DNA from: JAIEPT01 sp038217425
GTDB taxonomy: Bacteria; Planctomycetota; Planctomycetia; Gemmatales; Gemmataceae
DNA length: 54,220 nucleotides
Direction of reading: 5' to 3'
Assembly (NCBI GenBank): GCA_038217425.1
Contig: JBBQPM010000020.1
Span: 1-54,220, forward strand
This document shows, piece after piece, positions 24,737-33,143 of the stretch. The notes below the pieces were generated by a model, which made no database searches, was not told the origin of the DNA, and saw nothing but the letters and a program-made list of their open reading frames with translations. Position 1 is the first letter of the stretch; each line of letters starts with the position of its first letter. Position numbers and translations under genes: made by a program.

Positions 24737-27088
24737 TTATTGAAACCGGAACGAGAACAGATCGGCATCCTTGAGGACGAAGCGAATTTGCACGACGCGC
24801 CCCGCCAGCGATCCGACTTTTTCCGCGAAGTGGACCTTCTGAGCGATTTCGTCGCCTTGCAGAACCTTGCCGTCCGCCAGGGAAAAACCGGGGAGGGCCT
24901 TTCCGTTTTCGTCCAGAAACTCCACGGCCAGGCTGCCCTCCTTGCCGGCCGCATAGTTGATGACGAGGTCGTTCCCCTTGAAGCGAATCGGCCGGGTCAC
25001 CACTTCGCCGCCCCCCGCGGGAGCATGAACGGAAACGAAACCGTCGATCCGATAAGTGAAACGTCGCAGCCGGCCGGCGGGCCCGGCGTAGTAGGCTTCG
25101 GTGCCGAAAACGGAGATCTCCTTCTCTTTGCCGGGAAGGTTCAGCATGCCCCAGGCCATGTAATTGCTGCGGTTGCCGTCGCGATCCTTGGGAGCCGTCG
25201 CGGGAATAACGGGTTGCTGCCAGCGCTGAAAGTTCAAGCCGTCGCGGCTGACCATGAGGGTCGGTTCCGTCTGTTCGCCCTTGGGGACGAAGCGCGTCGG
25301 AAAACCGATGAGCAGATGCGGCGCCCGGTCGTACGGCTGAATCGCGTTGGTGTAGAGATGCTCCTTCGGGGCTCCGGTAATTTCAATTGCGACGGGCTCG
25401 GTCCAGCTCAGGAAATCGTCCGAGACGCAGGTGGCGATATCGCGGACTCCCTGGCGGAAAATGCGGTGATAATCGCGATACTTGCCCAGTTGGCCGTCCC
25501 AGAAGGCGAGGTTCTGCGAGTCGAAGGCGCCCTTCGTAATGACCGGCGATTCTTGCATTCGCGTCCAGCGAACGCCGTCCGCTGACTTCAAGGCGATCAG
25601 GCCTTTTCCACTACGAGCGAAGGCCTTGTAGCGAGCGTCTGCGGCGGCTTTCGGATTCGCGTCCAGAAACGGCGTGAAGTTGTGTGCTCCGGGGCCCATC
25701 CACACGATGTTGTTCGCCTTGGAGCCTTCGAATTCGAAGAGATCGAGCTTGGGTCGGGTCCAGTGGATGCCGTCCTTGCTCTCGGCGTAGCCGGTCGTCT
25801 CGGCATGCTTGGGATTCTTTTTGCCTTCGTGATGACTGCCGCGATAGTACATGCGGTAGAGGTCGCGATCCTGAAACACGGTGACGTAAGCGCTGGTGTT
25901 TCCTTCCCACGGCTGATCGTAGGTGAAGACAACCTCTTGCGGCGTCGGCGCATGGAGCTTTCGTTTCGCCAGGCCGGCCAAGCTGCCGACCATGAAGTCG
26001 TCGATGAAGAGTTCCAGGCGATTGCCGATCTCGACCGGCGCGGCGGGGACTTCGACCTTGGCGAGATAGATGCTCGATTTGCCTTCGTGGGACGAGTAAT
26101 AGCTGACCCAGAGCAAGCCATCGTGCCATACCATGCCGGCGTAGCTGGTATCGCCGCCGCTAGGGAGGGTGAGGACGGGTTCGTAGGTCTTGCTCGTCAT
26201 GCGGGCGAGCGTCGTTTGCGCCTTGGGATTGCTGAGCCGGCTGGTCGCCCAAAGATTGCCGTCGGGGAGTCGGAGAAAGTTGGGCCCGCCGAAGCGATGT
26301 TTGGTTTCGGTCCAGGAGAAGTCTTTGTAGGGAGGCTTGCTGCTGCCGATCCAGCCCATCTTATCGCCCCCTTCGCGCCGAACCATGGCGAGAAGTTCGC
26401 CGTCGGGCATGAAGCGAAGCGTCGATTCGTTGGGATGACCGGGAACGCCGAGATGGCTGATGATCTTGTAAGTGATCCCATCGTCGCTGACGACGAGTTT
26501 GAGTTTCCACTCGGCCGGTTCGGAAGAGACGGGCTTGTTTTCCTTGGCGGCGTCTTGAGCCTCCTGAGTGGTGCGAGCGCTGGCGTTGTACGAGATGCCG
26601 TAGCACTTGCCGGCATTCCAGGTGACGCGCCACAGCCATTCGCCCTCGGTGAGGACGCGTTGCGGCGCCGTCCACACGCGTCCGTCTTTCGAGAACGTGA
26701 CGCGCGGCTGCCGGCCCATGATGGTCTTCGTCCCCTTGTAGACGGAACCCCCGCCCACCATCATGAGCCGATCGTCGGGAGTGATGGACAGGTGCGGATC
26801 GCGGAGGTCGATGCCCTCTTCCTCGACGAGTCCGACGGGCTGCCAGGTTTTGCCGTCGGCAGATTCGAGAACGCGCAGCTTGCCGTCGCCGCCGACATGG
26901 GCGTCCGCTTCGCGGAATGCGCAGTACCATTTTTCACGCCAGCGAATGAGATCGGTGAAGGCGTTGTGCTTGCCCTGGTCCCAGATCTTGACCGCCTCCA
27001 GGAGCTTGGGCTCCTCGGCATTGCAGGTAGAGGGCGCGAATAGACAGGCCAGCAATGCGAAAAGCGTACCGGTGAAAATGCGGTTCAT
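24737..27088 (-). CDS. Secreted double beta-propeller glycosidase-like protein (sialidase-like plus GH32/43/DUF-like)
   Basis: 783 residues with a clear leader (RIFTGTLFALLACLFAPSTC). Residues 25-350 look like a sialidase/BNR propeller: FTDLIRWREKWYCAFREADAH, repeated Asp-box-like strands (ESADGKTW, FSKDGRVW, VSDDGITY) and SYAGMVWHDGLLWVSYYSSH. Residues 355-700 form a second propeller resembling five-bladed glycosidases: LFIDDFMVG, YRMYYRGSHHEG, AESKDGIHWTRPKL, LKSADGVRWTRM, VSDDFLSWTEPV, VSRDGLNFQRWQQ. A final beta-sandwich of about 90 residues closes the protein. Either half alone is a common planctomycete protein; the fusion suggests a two-step glycan-degrading or glycan-binding enzyme. 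Catalytic residues could not be assigned, so enzymatic activity is unproven. The promoter region is shared with the divergent membrane protein; a TATACT hexamer (27132-27137) lies between them. Confidence 0.8.
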   Translation of the reverse strand: MNRIFTGTLFALLACLFAPSTCNAEEPKLLEAVKIWDQGKHNAFTDLIRWREKWYCAFREADAHVGGDGKLRVLESADGKTWQPVGLVEEEGIDLRDPHLSITPDDRLMMVGGGSVYKGTKTIMGRQPRVTFSKDGRVWTAPQRVLTEGEWLWRVTWNAGKCYGISYNASARTTQEAQDAAKENKPVSSEPAEWKLKLVVSDDGITYKIISHLGVPGHPNESTLRFMPDGELLAMVRREGGDKMGWIGSSKPPYKDFSWTETKHRFGGPNFLRLPDGNLWATSRLSNPKAQTTLARMTSKTYEPVLTLPSGGDTSYAGMVWHDGLLWVSYYSSHEGKSSIYLAKVEVPAAPVEIGNRLELFIDDFMVGSLAGLAKRKLHAPTPQEVVFTYDQPWEGNTSAYVTVFQDRDLYRMYYRGSHHEGKKNPKHAETTGYAESKDGIHWTRPKLDLFEFEGSKANNIVWMGPGAHNFTPFLDANPKAAADARYKAFARSGKGLIALKSADGVRWTRMQESPVITKGAFDSQNLAFWDGQLGKYRDYHRIFRQGVRDIATCVSDDFLSWTEPVAIEITGAPKEHLYTNAIQPYDRAPHLLIGFPTRFVPKGEQTEPTLMVSRDGLNFQRWQQPVIPATAPKDRDGNRSNYMAWGMLNLPGKEKEISVFGTEAYYAGPAGRLRRFTYRIDGFVSVHAPAGGGEVVTRPIRFKGNDLVINYAAGKEGSLAVEFLDENGKALPGFSLADGKVLQGDEIAQKVHFAEKVGSLAGRVVQIRFVLKDADLFSFRFQ

Positions 27089-27170
27089 GAGAGTTGCCTT
27101 CGAGAAGATGAAACCTGAAAATCAGCCCTAGTATACTTGCTTCGCCCAGAATCTGCCAGGAGCGTCAATC

Positions 27171-27959
27171 ATGTCGGTCGGTCCCGGTTCCATTGTCGCG
27201 GGTTTTCGATTTCTTGCCTGGCTCTTTCCGGCTACGCCGCTCGACAAGGTCACAACGCTGAGCCTGGACCAACTTCAGGAGAAGTACAAACGTCGGGATT
27301 GGTGGATCAACATTTTTGGGCTTTCCGCGTTTCTCTTACTGGCTGTGGCGTACTACTTCCTTCTGGATGTCGGCGCCGAAAGGTACTACCGCGACCTGAG
27401 CAGGTCCGCTTACTTCATTCGGCCCAGCGCCGTCGAATGGGGAGTGTTGGCCGCGTTTCTGAGCCTCACCAGTTCGACCTTTTTCTTCTTCATCGTGCTT
27501 CGTTGGGTTCTCGGACGCCAGGAGTACGAGCTCTATCTCGCCTACGCCAGCCAGAAAGCACATCCGCCCGCGCCGTACGATCCCACGAAGGTGTTTCAGT
27601 TGTTTTTCTGGCTCATCTTTTTTCCCCTGGCCCTCGTAGCTGTGCTCCGAATCGACAACTACACCGCCTTTACCGACAAGGCCATGCTCGACAACCCGTT
27701 CCTTTCGCTGGGCAAAGAAGTGGAGTATCCATTTGCGAACGTCCGCGGCGTGTTCGAGGTTCGCGGCTATCACGCGCGGTTTGAGGACAAGGTGTCGCCT
27801 CACCAGATCATCGTGTTCGCCGACGGCAAGCGCTGGGAATCTTCCCGCGGCAGCGGCGGGTCGAAACTCGACCATCAACGCGAAATCCTCCGATATGTCG
27901 CCGAGCGAAGTGGCCGAAAGATTCAGAACGTCAATTTCGCGGAGGAGATTCCGGAGTAA
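27171..27959 (+). CDS. Membrane protein of unknown function
   Basis: 262 residues not recognised as a known family. The ATG follows AGGAG at eight bases. Three strongly hydrophobic stretches are visible: at about 48-67 (INIFGLSAFLLLAVAYYFLL), about 88-113 (VLAAFLSLTSSTFFFFIVL) and about 142-160 (FFWLIFFPLALVAVL). The C-terminal 90 residues are soluble (YPFANVRGVFEVRGYHARFE, IIVFADGKRWESSRG, EILRYVAERSG). The gene is divergent from the sialidase-like gene and ends at a strong terminator hairpin, so it is probably monocistronic. Confidence 0.75.
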   Translation: MSVGPGSIVAGFRFLAWLFPATPLDKVTTLSLDQLQEKYKRRDWWINIFGLSAFLLLAVAYYFLLDVGAERYYRDLSRSAYFIRPSAVEWGVLAAFLSLTSSTFFFFIVLRWVLGRQEYELYLAYASQKAHPPAPYDPTKVFQLFFWLIFFPLALVAVLRIDNYTAFTDKAMLDNPFLSLGKEVEYPFANVRGVFEVRGYHARFEDKVSPHQIIVFADGKRWESSRGSGGSKLDHQREILRYVAERSGRKIQNVNFAEEIPE

Positions 27960-27988
27960 ATCTCGGCGCGCGGGTCCTGTGCACGAAG

Positions 27989-28021
27989 AGTTCGGGATTC
28001 CACCTGACGGAATCCCGAACT
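27989..28021. terminator. Bidirectional terminator hairpin between convergent genes
   Basis: A perfect 13-bp inverted repeat (27989-28001 with 28009-28021) with a seven-base loop lies between the stops of the convergent membrane protein and alpha/beta hydrolase genes. Only a short T run (28021-28023) follows on the plus strand. Confidence 0.7.
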
Positions 28022-28049
28022 TTGGCGAACTCGGTTACGGCCTCGCCCC

Positions 28050-30365
28050 TCACTTTCCTTGTAGCGCCTTGACAAACCACGCCGCAATCTCTTTATCCGA
28101 AGATCGCGCCGCGCGGACCGTGAAGCGATCCGCGTTCTTCTCGTAAGCCGAGTGCGTCGGGGCGTAGGTCGCCTTGAGATCCGCGTCGGCGACCGCCTGG
28201 TTTCGACCGTTGATCAGGCCTTCGAGTTTCAGGGGCCGCGGCGCGAATCGGCCGGCGACTTCGGGGAGATCGAACTTCGCCATCATGCCCGGTTCCAACG
28301 CATCGTGCGGCACATGCACGAACGAGCTGTCCAGCACCGAACGATAACTCGCCAGGCCGCCGTGGATGTAGATCGCTTCGATGGGCTGCTTCGTCACGAG
28401 CGGCGCCAGGAGCGCGATCATCCCGCCGGCGGGCTCGCCGACCTTCGGGCCGTTGTCGACGTCGTACGGCACTTCGACATTGACCTTCGTGCCGTTGGCC
28501 TCGACAAACGAATCGCCCCAGAGCGCGAACTTGGCCGTCGTCATGCCGAACTCGGCCAACCCTTCGATGTTATAAATCGCGGCCTGCAGCATCTGCAGGC
28601 GAATCTCGGTCGCCGAAAGCCCCAGCATCTGCGCCAGCGAGGAAACCGAGGTGGCATACGAAGTTCGACTGAGGCTCGAGCCCGGCTGCGTTTCGCCGGT
28701 TCCCGGGAGGTCGACGAGCGCGACGCAGATCCCCTGGTTGAGCAGTTCTGCAATCGCCTCGGCGCGATGCTTCAAGAATCCCTGGCTTCCTTGCTGAGCC
28801 AAACCGATCACGACGGAAAGCGGCTTGGGCGCCGCATGGGGGACGAGCAGATTGATGCGTACCGGTATCGGCAAGCTCTTGTCGAAGATTACGAACGGGA
28901 AGACGTCGGCCGACTTCGTGGACTGCCGTTCGGACATCTTTTCGTCGTACTTCGCCTGGGCGAGACGGGTCTTCCACGCAGTCAAGTTCTCCTCGAGCTT
29001 CGATCGCTCGTCCTTCTGCCGCTGCTCCGCCCACTCCAGCGCCGCGACGTGCAGCGGCTTCGGCTTCAGTTTCTCGCGTAACTCCGGCGTCCAGCACTGC
29101 AGGTCCGCCGACGGCACGCGGTTCGAGTACTCCTTGGCATCGATTTTGAACCAGTCGTTGAGGGCCGTGTGAATTTGCTTGCGATGCTCGACGCCGATGT
29201 TGTTGCAGTGCGTCGATTCCGGGGCCTTGCCCTTCACGGAACCTCGGCCATGGGTGAAGGCGACTTTGTCCTGGGCGCCATAGTAGCCCCAGATTTGCTG
29301 GTAGCGTTTCCAGGCCGGGTCGCGGTCTTTGTCCCAGGCGAACTCGTGGGCGTGGATGAGGCCGCGCGGGGCGATGGAGGCGACCATGACCCACGGCAAG
29401 AAGCCGCCGGAGCCGGTGCCGCGGAGGTTGCGGGTCGATTCCCAGCTGCCGCCGCCGATGTAGTTGAAGGACGCCTCGGCATCTTCGGGGAGGGGGAACT
29501 TGGTCTCGGGTTGGGGCCCGCCGAAGTTGAAGGGGACGAGGACGCCGATGCGTTTGTCGAGCGCCGCGGTGACGGCCGCCGGGTCTCCGCCGCCGGCGAC
29601 GGAGCCGAGCAGGGCGATGCGTTTGGGGTCGATGCCGGGTAGTTTGAGCAAGACGTCGACGCCTCGGCTCATGTCCCACGCCATCCAGCCGGCGAGGCTG
29701 TCGCCGATGAGGGCCAGCTGCACGCCGGTGTTGAAGCGGAAGTGATAATCTTGCCGGCCCGCCTTGAACGGCTTGTCGAAGCTCTTGTCATCGACGAACG
29801 GATGGGCCCGTCGTTCGCCATGGCCGAGCATGTCGGGAATGAGGACGTAACAGCCGGCACGGGCCCAGAGCATGCCCATGTCCTGGAGTTCGCCCTGCGT
29901 CTTGGGGTTGTGATGGCTGTGAATGAGGAGGATCGCGGGCCGAGAGTTCGGCTTGGCGTCGCCGGCGGGGCGGTAGAGATTGGCGGTGACGTAGAAGCCC
30001 GGGCGACTTTCGTAGAGAATATTGTCGATCGCGAAGCCGTCGCCGGGAATGGTCTTGGTCTTGTAGACGGCGACCTCTTTGGGGACTTCCGGGAAGTGGC
30101 CCAGGTGTTTTTTGAGCTGGGCGATCTTTTCGTCGCGCAGCGTCTCCCATTCGGCTTTCGTGCCGAACTTCCACTGGAGCGAGGCGACATTGCGTTTGTC
30201 GCGTTCCGCCTTGAGGGCCTTGTAGAAGAGGTCAGACGCTTCTTTGGCTTCCGCCGACCCGACCGGGAAGAGCCGAATGTCGAGATTGCGGACCTTCTCG
30301 GCGGTCCATTCCTGTGCGGCGAGCGGCGTGGTGAAGAAAGCGAACGCGAGAACGATGCGATTCAT
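28050..30365 (-). CDS. Secreted protein with two alpha/beta-hydrolase-like halves (acetyl xylan esterase-like)
   Basis: 771 residues with a leader (MNRIVLAFAFFTTPLAAQ). The first half is an alpha/beta hydrolase of the acetyl-xylan-esterase/dienelactone-hydrolase type common in planctomycetes: GFYVTANLYRPAG, ILLIHSHHNPKTQG, LIPDMLGHGERRAHPF, the nucleophile elbow LLGSVAGGGD, and the DKVAFTHGRGSVKG region near the C-terminal end. The second half repeats hydrolase features (LSVVIGLAQQGSQGF, VALVDLPGTGET, ALWGDSFVEANG, HGGLASYRSVL), which suggests internal duplication or a second, possibly inactive, domain. ATG at 30365 is chosen because a full AGGAGG lies seven bases upstream; the longer form from 30428 begins inside a palindromic repeat and overlaps the upstream gene. 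It is the last gene of a four-gene minus-strand run. Confidence 0.85.
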   Translation of the reverse strand: MNRIVLAFAFFTTPLAAQEWTAEKVRNLDIRLFPVGSAEAKEASDLFYKALKAERDKRNVASLQWKFGTKAEWETLRDEKIAQLKKHLGHFPEVPKEVAVYKTKTIPGDGFAIDNILYESRPGFYVTANLYRPAGDAKPNSRPAILLIHSHHNPKTQGELQDMGMLWARAGCYVLIPDMLGHGERRAHPFVDDKSFDKPFKAGRQDYHFRFNTGVQLALIGDSLAGWMAWDMSRGVDVLLKLPGIDPKRIALLGSVAGGGDPAAVTAALDKRIGVLVPFNFGGPQPETKFPLPEDAEASFNYIGGGSWESTRNLRGTGSGGFLPWVMVASIAPRGLIHAHEFAWDKDRDPAWKRYQQIWGYYGAQDKVAFTHGRGSVKGKAPESTHCNNIGVEHRKQIHTALNDWFKIDAKEYSNRVPSADLQCWTPELREKLKPKPLHVAALEWAEQRQKDERSKLEENLTAWKTRLAQAKYDEKMSERQSTKSADVFPFVIFDKSLPIPVRINLLVPHAAPKPLSVVIGLAQQGSQGFLKHRAEAIAELLNQGICVALVDLPGTGETQPGSSLSRTSYATSVSSLAQMLGLSATEIRLQMLQAAIYNIEGLAEFGMTTAKFALWGDSFVEANGTKVNVEVPYDVDNGPKVGEPAGGMIALLAPLVTKQPIEAIYIHGGLASYRSVLDSSFVHVPHDALEPGMMAKFDLPEVAGRFAPRPLKLEGLINGRNQAVADADLKATYAPTHSAYEKNADRFTVRAARSSDKEIAAWFVKALQGK

Positions 30366-30381
30366 GATTTGTCCTCCTATG

Positions 30382-30442
30382 TCCGAGCCGGAAGCGTGAG
30401 CGACGATTCCGCCCCCATCGTCGCTCACGCTTCCGGCTCGGA
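30382..30442. repeat. Perfect 26-bp palindromic repeat spanning the stop codon of the RNA methylase gene
   Basis: Arms 30382-30407 and 30417-30442 are exact complements around a nine-base loop. The right arm encodes the final Ser-Glu-Pro-Glu-Ala and the stop codon of the minus-strand RNA methylase gene, and the left arm ends about 10 bases before the AGGAGG of the next gene. In RNA it would form a very stable hairpin between the two genes. It looks like a REP-type element. Confidence 0.85.
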
Positions 30443-31150
30443 TCGATGCTTGACGAACCAGCGAATCTGCCGGGCCAAGCCGTGCAAGATGCCCGTCTCC
30501 ATCACCGACAGACCCGAACGCGTGAGCAGATGGCGGAGCGCGAACATCAGACTATCCGCTTTCTCGCCGTAAAGGAAATGAATCTCCTCCAGAGCGATGC
30601 GGAGCTTGTCGAACAGGACGTCGAGCTGGGCGGCGGTCGCGGGCTCGAACTTCGGATCAACGGGGGGGTGCTGCGGTTTTGATATGCGGTGCAGCTCATA
30701 AAGGCAAATGGCCACGGCCTGGGCGAGGTTGAGCGACGTCCCTTCATCCACGAGCGGGATCGTCAGCAGGAAGTGACAGACCGCGACGTCGTCGTTGCAG
30801 AGTCCGGTCGGCTCAGGGCCGAAGACGAGAGCAGGGCGAACGGCCTGGGCGACGCGGGGCATAATCTCTTCAGGCGTGCCGACGGCTTGTAGCCGCATCA
30901 AACTACCGACGCGCGCCGAGGTGCCGACCACGAGCGTGCGGTCAGCAATCGCCTCGGCGAGGGTCGGCACGATCCGAGCTTGCTGAAGAATGTCCCCCGC
31001 ATGGGTGGCGAGCTGGCGCGCCTGATAATCGAGCGGCGAGGTGCGCGGCTGCACGAGGACGAGATCGTCCAGGCCGAAATTGCGCATGACTCGCGCGACG
31101 GCGCCAAGGTTGCCGGGGTAGTGCGTTTGTACGAGGACGACCCGGCACAT
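30425..31150 (-). CDS. TrmJ-like tRNA/rRNA 2'-O-methyltransferase (SpoU/SPOUT family)
   Basis: S-adenosylmethionine-dependent ribose methylase with a trefoil knot, 241 residues, matching the length of TrmJ, which modifies position 32 of tRNAs. Motif 1 is NLGAVARVMRNFGL, motif 2 is LVFGPEPTGLCNDDV and motif 3 is IPLVDEGTSLNLAQAVAICLYEL. Motif 2 has Pro where FGRE normally carries Arg, a deviation at a conserved place. The C-terminal extension (LLTRSGLSVMETGILHGLARQI) is the TrmJ-type dimerisation tail. The ATG at 31150 abuts the stop codon of the DUF1501 gene (TAA directly followed by ATG), so translation is probably coupled. The last five codons and stop lie in a palindromic repeat. Confidence 0.88.
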   Translation of the reverse strand: MCRVVLVQTHYPGNLGAVARVMRNFGLDDLVLVQPRTSPLDYQARQLATHAGDILQQARIVPTLAEAIADRTLVVGTSARVGSLMRLQAVGTPEEIMPRVAQAVRPALVFGPEPTGLCNDDVAVCHFLLTIPLVDEGTSLNLAQAVAICLYELHRISKPQHPPVDPKFEPATAAQLDVLFDKLRIALEEIHFLYGEKADSLMFALRHLLTRSGLSVMETGILHGLARQIRWFVKHRSEPEA

Positions 31151-32131
31151 TTACACGATCGGCGTGCCGACGCCGCCGAGTTGATGGACGATGGCACCAT
31201 GAACTTCGCGGGCATGAATCGGGCGATCCTTGGGGCTGCCCGCCTGGGCGTCAGAGGAACCAATGACGCCGCCCGCGGGCATGCCGCCGCCGGCCATCAG
31301 CATCGACCAGACGCCGGTCCAGTGATCCCGACCGCCGCGGTCGTTGACCGTCGGCGTCCGGCCCATCTCGCCCATCGCCACCACCAGCGTGCTCTCCAGC
31401 AACCCCGATTCCTCGAGGTCGCGAATCAGGGCAGACAGCGCCTGATCGAGCATCGGGCACAGCGTGCGCCGATAATCCTCGAGCGTCGAGTTGAGGCAGT
31501 ATCCGTCGGCGTGACAGTCCCAGGTCACGCGGTCGTAGAGGGCGGTGAACATGTTGACGGCGACGAGCGGCGTGCCGGTTTCCACGAGCGTGCGCGCCTG
31601 ATGACAGGCCCGGCCCAGCGGATGATAGCCGTAGCGCTCCTGGCTCAGGGCCGAGGCGGGTTGCGACACGAGACCCAGCTGGCCATGGCTCACGGGGACG
31701 CCGGTGCTTTCGATGGGCCCGGGCAAGAGCGTCGCGGGAAGACCCAGCCCGGCGAAGAGATGCGGTGCGGTTTCGCATTGTTGGCCGGTCTGCAGCCATT
31801 GCATGCCGGTTTCGTGAATGGGGGCGTCGTGATGATGGACGCTGCGCAGGAGCGTGCAGCGGTCGGCGAGTTCCGCGAGTTGAGGGAGATGTTCGCCGAA
31901 ACGGACGCCCGGGATCCGGGTCGGGATCGAACCGAATGGGCCGCGGATGTGGCTGGGGGCGTCGGGCTTGGGATCGAACGTCTCCAGCTGGCTGGGCCCG
32001 CCGGTGAGCATGATGAGAATGCAGCGCGAGGCGGCCGACTTGGAGGCGGCGGCTGCGATGGGGGCCAAACTCAAAGCCCCGGCGGCGACGGCGCTGGTCT
32101 GCAGGAATTGACGACGCGAAACGGAGTTCAT
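31151..32131 (-). CDS. DUF1501 protein, short C-terminus
   Basis: DUF1501 protein (alkaline-phosphatase/sulfatase-like fold, exported, role unknown), 326 residues. A Tat-type leader is visible: SRRQFLQTSAVAAGALSLAP. Family blocks are CILIMLTGGPSQLETFDPKP, FGEHLPQLAELADRCTLLRS, HHHDAPIHETGMQWLQTG, TWDCHADGYC, LVVAMGEMGRTPTVND and GRDHWTGVWSMLMAGGG. ATG at 32131 follows GAGGAG at six bases; the longer frame from 32200 overlaps the upstream gene. Compared with the second DUF1501 in this window the C-terminus is about 25-30 residues short: it stops at HQLGGVGTPIV, where the usual YHxLGI segment would continue. It may be functional but abridged. It sits between the TIM-barrel gene and the RNA methylase gene. 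Confidence 0.9.
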   Translation of the reverse strand: MNSVSRRQFLQTSAVAAGALSLAPIAAAASKSAASRCILIMLTGGPSQLETFDPKPDAPSHIRGPFGSIPTRIPGVRFGEHLPQLAELADRCTLLRSVHHHDAPIHETGMQWLQTGQQCETAPHLFAGLGLPATLLPGPIESTGVPVSHGQLGLVSQPASALSQERYGYHPLGRACHQARTLVETGTPLVAVNMFTALYDRVTWDCHADGYCLNSTLEDYRRTLCPMLDQALSALIRDLEESGLLESTLVVAMGEMGRTPTVNDRGGRDHWTGVWSMLMAGGGMPAGGVIGSSDAQAGSPKDRPIHAREVHGAIVHQLGGVGTPIV

Positions 32132-32183
32132 CGGAGGCTCCTCGGAATGTGGGTTCCCAGACATGCTACCAAGTTCCCCGACC

Positions 32184-32999
32184 TCACGCAAATGGTCCAC
32201 ACGTTTTCGTCAGGGCCTGCCAGCCGAGCGTCGTCAGCTGCGAGGCGTTCGTGCGCCAAAAGAGGGGGTTCATCAACTCCAGCGAGACGTAACCCTGATA
32301 TCCGAGATCCCGAATCCGCTGGAGAATCGGCGCCAGGCGAAGGTCGCCGTCACCGGGGAAGATGCGGTCGGCGTCGGCGGCGAGTTCGCGCGGCACGCCG
32401 GCGAGATCGCAGAGTTGCACCAGCGCCAGCCGGTCCAGCGTCAGCAGGTCGAAGTCCTCGAATTTGCTGGGCCCCGTGTAATAGTGGAACACGTCCAGGC
32501 AGACGCCGACGTTGGGCTGGCCGGTCTGGGCGATGAGCGCCAGCGCGGTGTCGAGACTGGCGCAGAACGCGTTTCGGCCACGAAATTCCAGGGCCAGAGT
32601 GAGGTCGAACGCCTGCGCCCACTGGGCGGCCTGCCCGAGCGAAACGATGGCGCGTTCGAGATCGGTCTGGTTCACCTTCTCGACGAAGTCGGCGACCACC
32701 ACCAGCGTCGGGATGCTAAACGCCTGACAGAGATCAAGCCGTTTGCGAAAGTCGTCGTAGAGAACCTTGCGCTGCTCCCCTTGCGACAGCAGCAAGCCCC
32801 CCTGGTATGATGCGGCGGCAAGCGCCATGCCGCGATCCGCGATCCAGCGCTTCGTTTCGGCGACGGAGTGTTTCTCCAGATGCGTTTCGAGCTTGGTGAG
32901 CCAAACTTCCATCGCCTGGCAGCCGGCGTCGCTGATATTTTCCACGTCCTCCGCGAAGGAACTTGGCATCGTGGTCGCTTCGCTCAGGCAGAGTTTCAT
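32184..32999 (-). CDS. Sugar phosphate isomerase/epimerase (xylose isomerase-like TIM barrel)
   Basis: 271-residue TIM barrel of the AP-endonuclease-2/xylose-isomerase-like superfamily, which typically interconverts ketoses or inosose intermediates using a divalent metal. The start MKLCLSEATTMP is preferred over the ATG nine bases upstream. Barrel strands and likely metal ligands are seen in ALAAASYQGG, LVVVADFVEK, LALEFRGRN (Glu), NVGVCLDVFHYYTG (Asp, His), LVQLCDLAG, and GYVSLELMNPLFW (Glu). No leader is present, so it is cytoplasmic. It is the first gene of a minus-strand run with DUF1501, RNA methylase and hydrolase genes. The substrate cannot be assigned. Confidence 0.88.
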   Translation of the reverse strand: MKLCLSEATTMPSSFAEDVENISDAGCQAMEVWLTKLETHLEKHSVAETKRWIADRGMALAAASYQGGLLLSQGEQRKVLYDDFRKRLDLCQAFSIPTLVVVADFVEKVNQTDLERAIVSLGQAAQWAQAFDLTLALEFRGRNAFCASLDTALALIAQTGQPNVGVCLDVFHYYTGPSKFEDFDLLTLDRLALVQLCDLAGVPRELAADADRIFPGDGDLRLAPILQRIRDLGYQGYVSLELMNPLFWRTNASQLTTLGWQALTKTCGPFA

Positions 33000-33143
33000 G
33001 CGTAACATCTCGTAACGGTTGCAACAATGGAAGGAATTTTGCCGAAAAAGGCGCCCGAGCGAATTTTATGCTATATTCGAATTGGGACGGAAAGCTTCGG
33101 AACATTTCTTTCCCGCCAGAGCTGCCGAACGGAGAAAGCCAAT

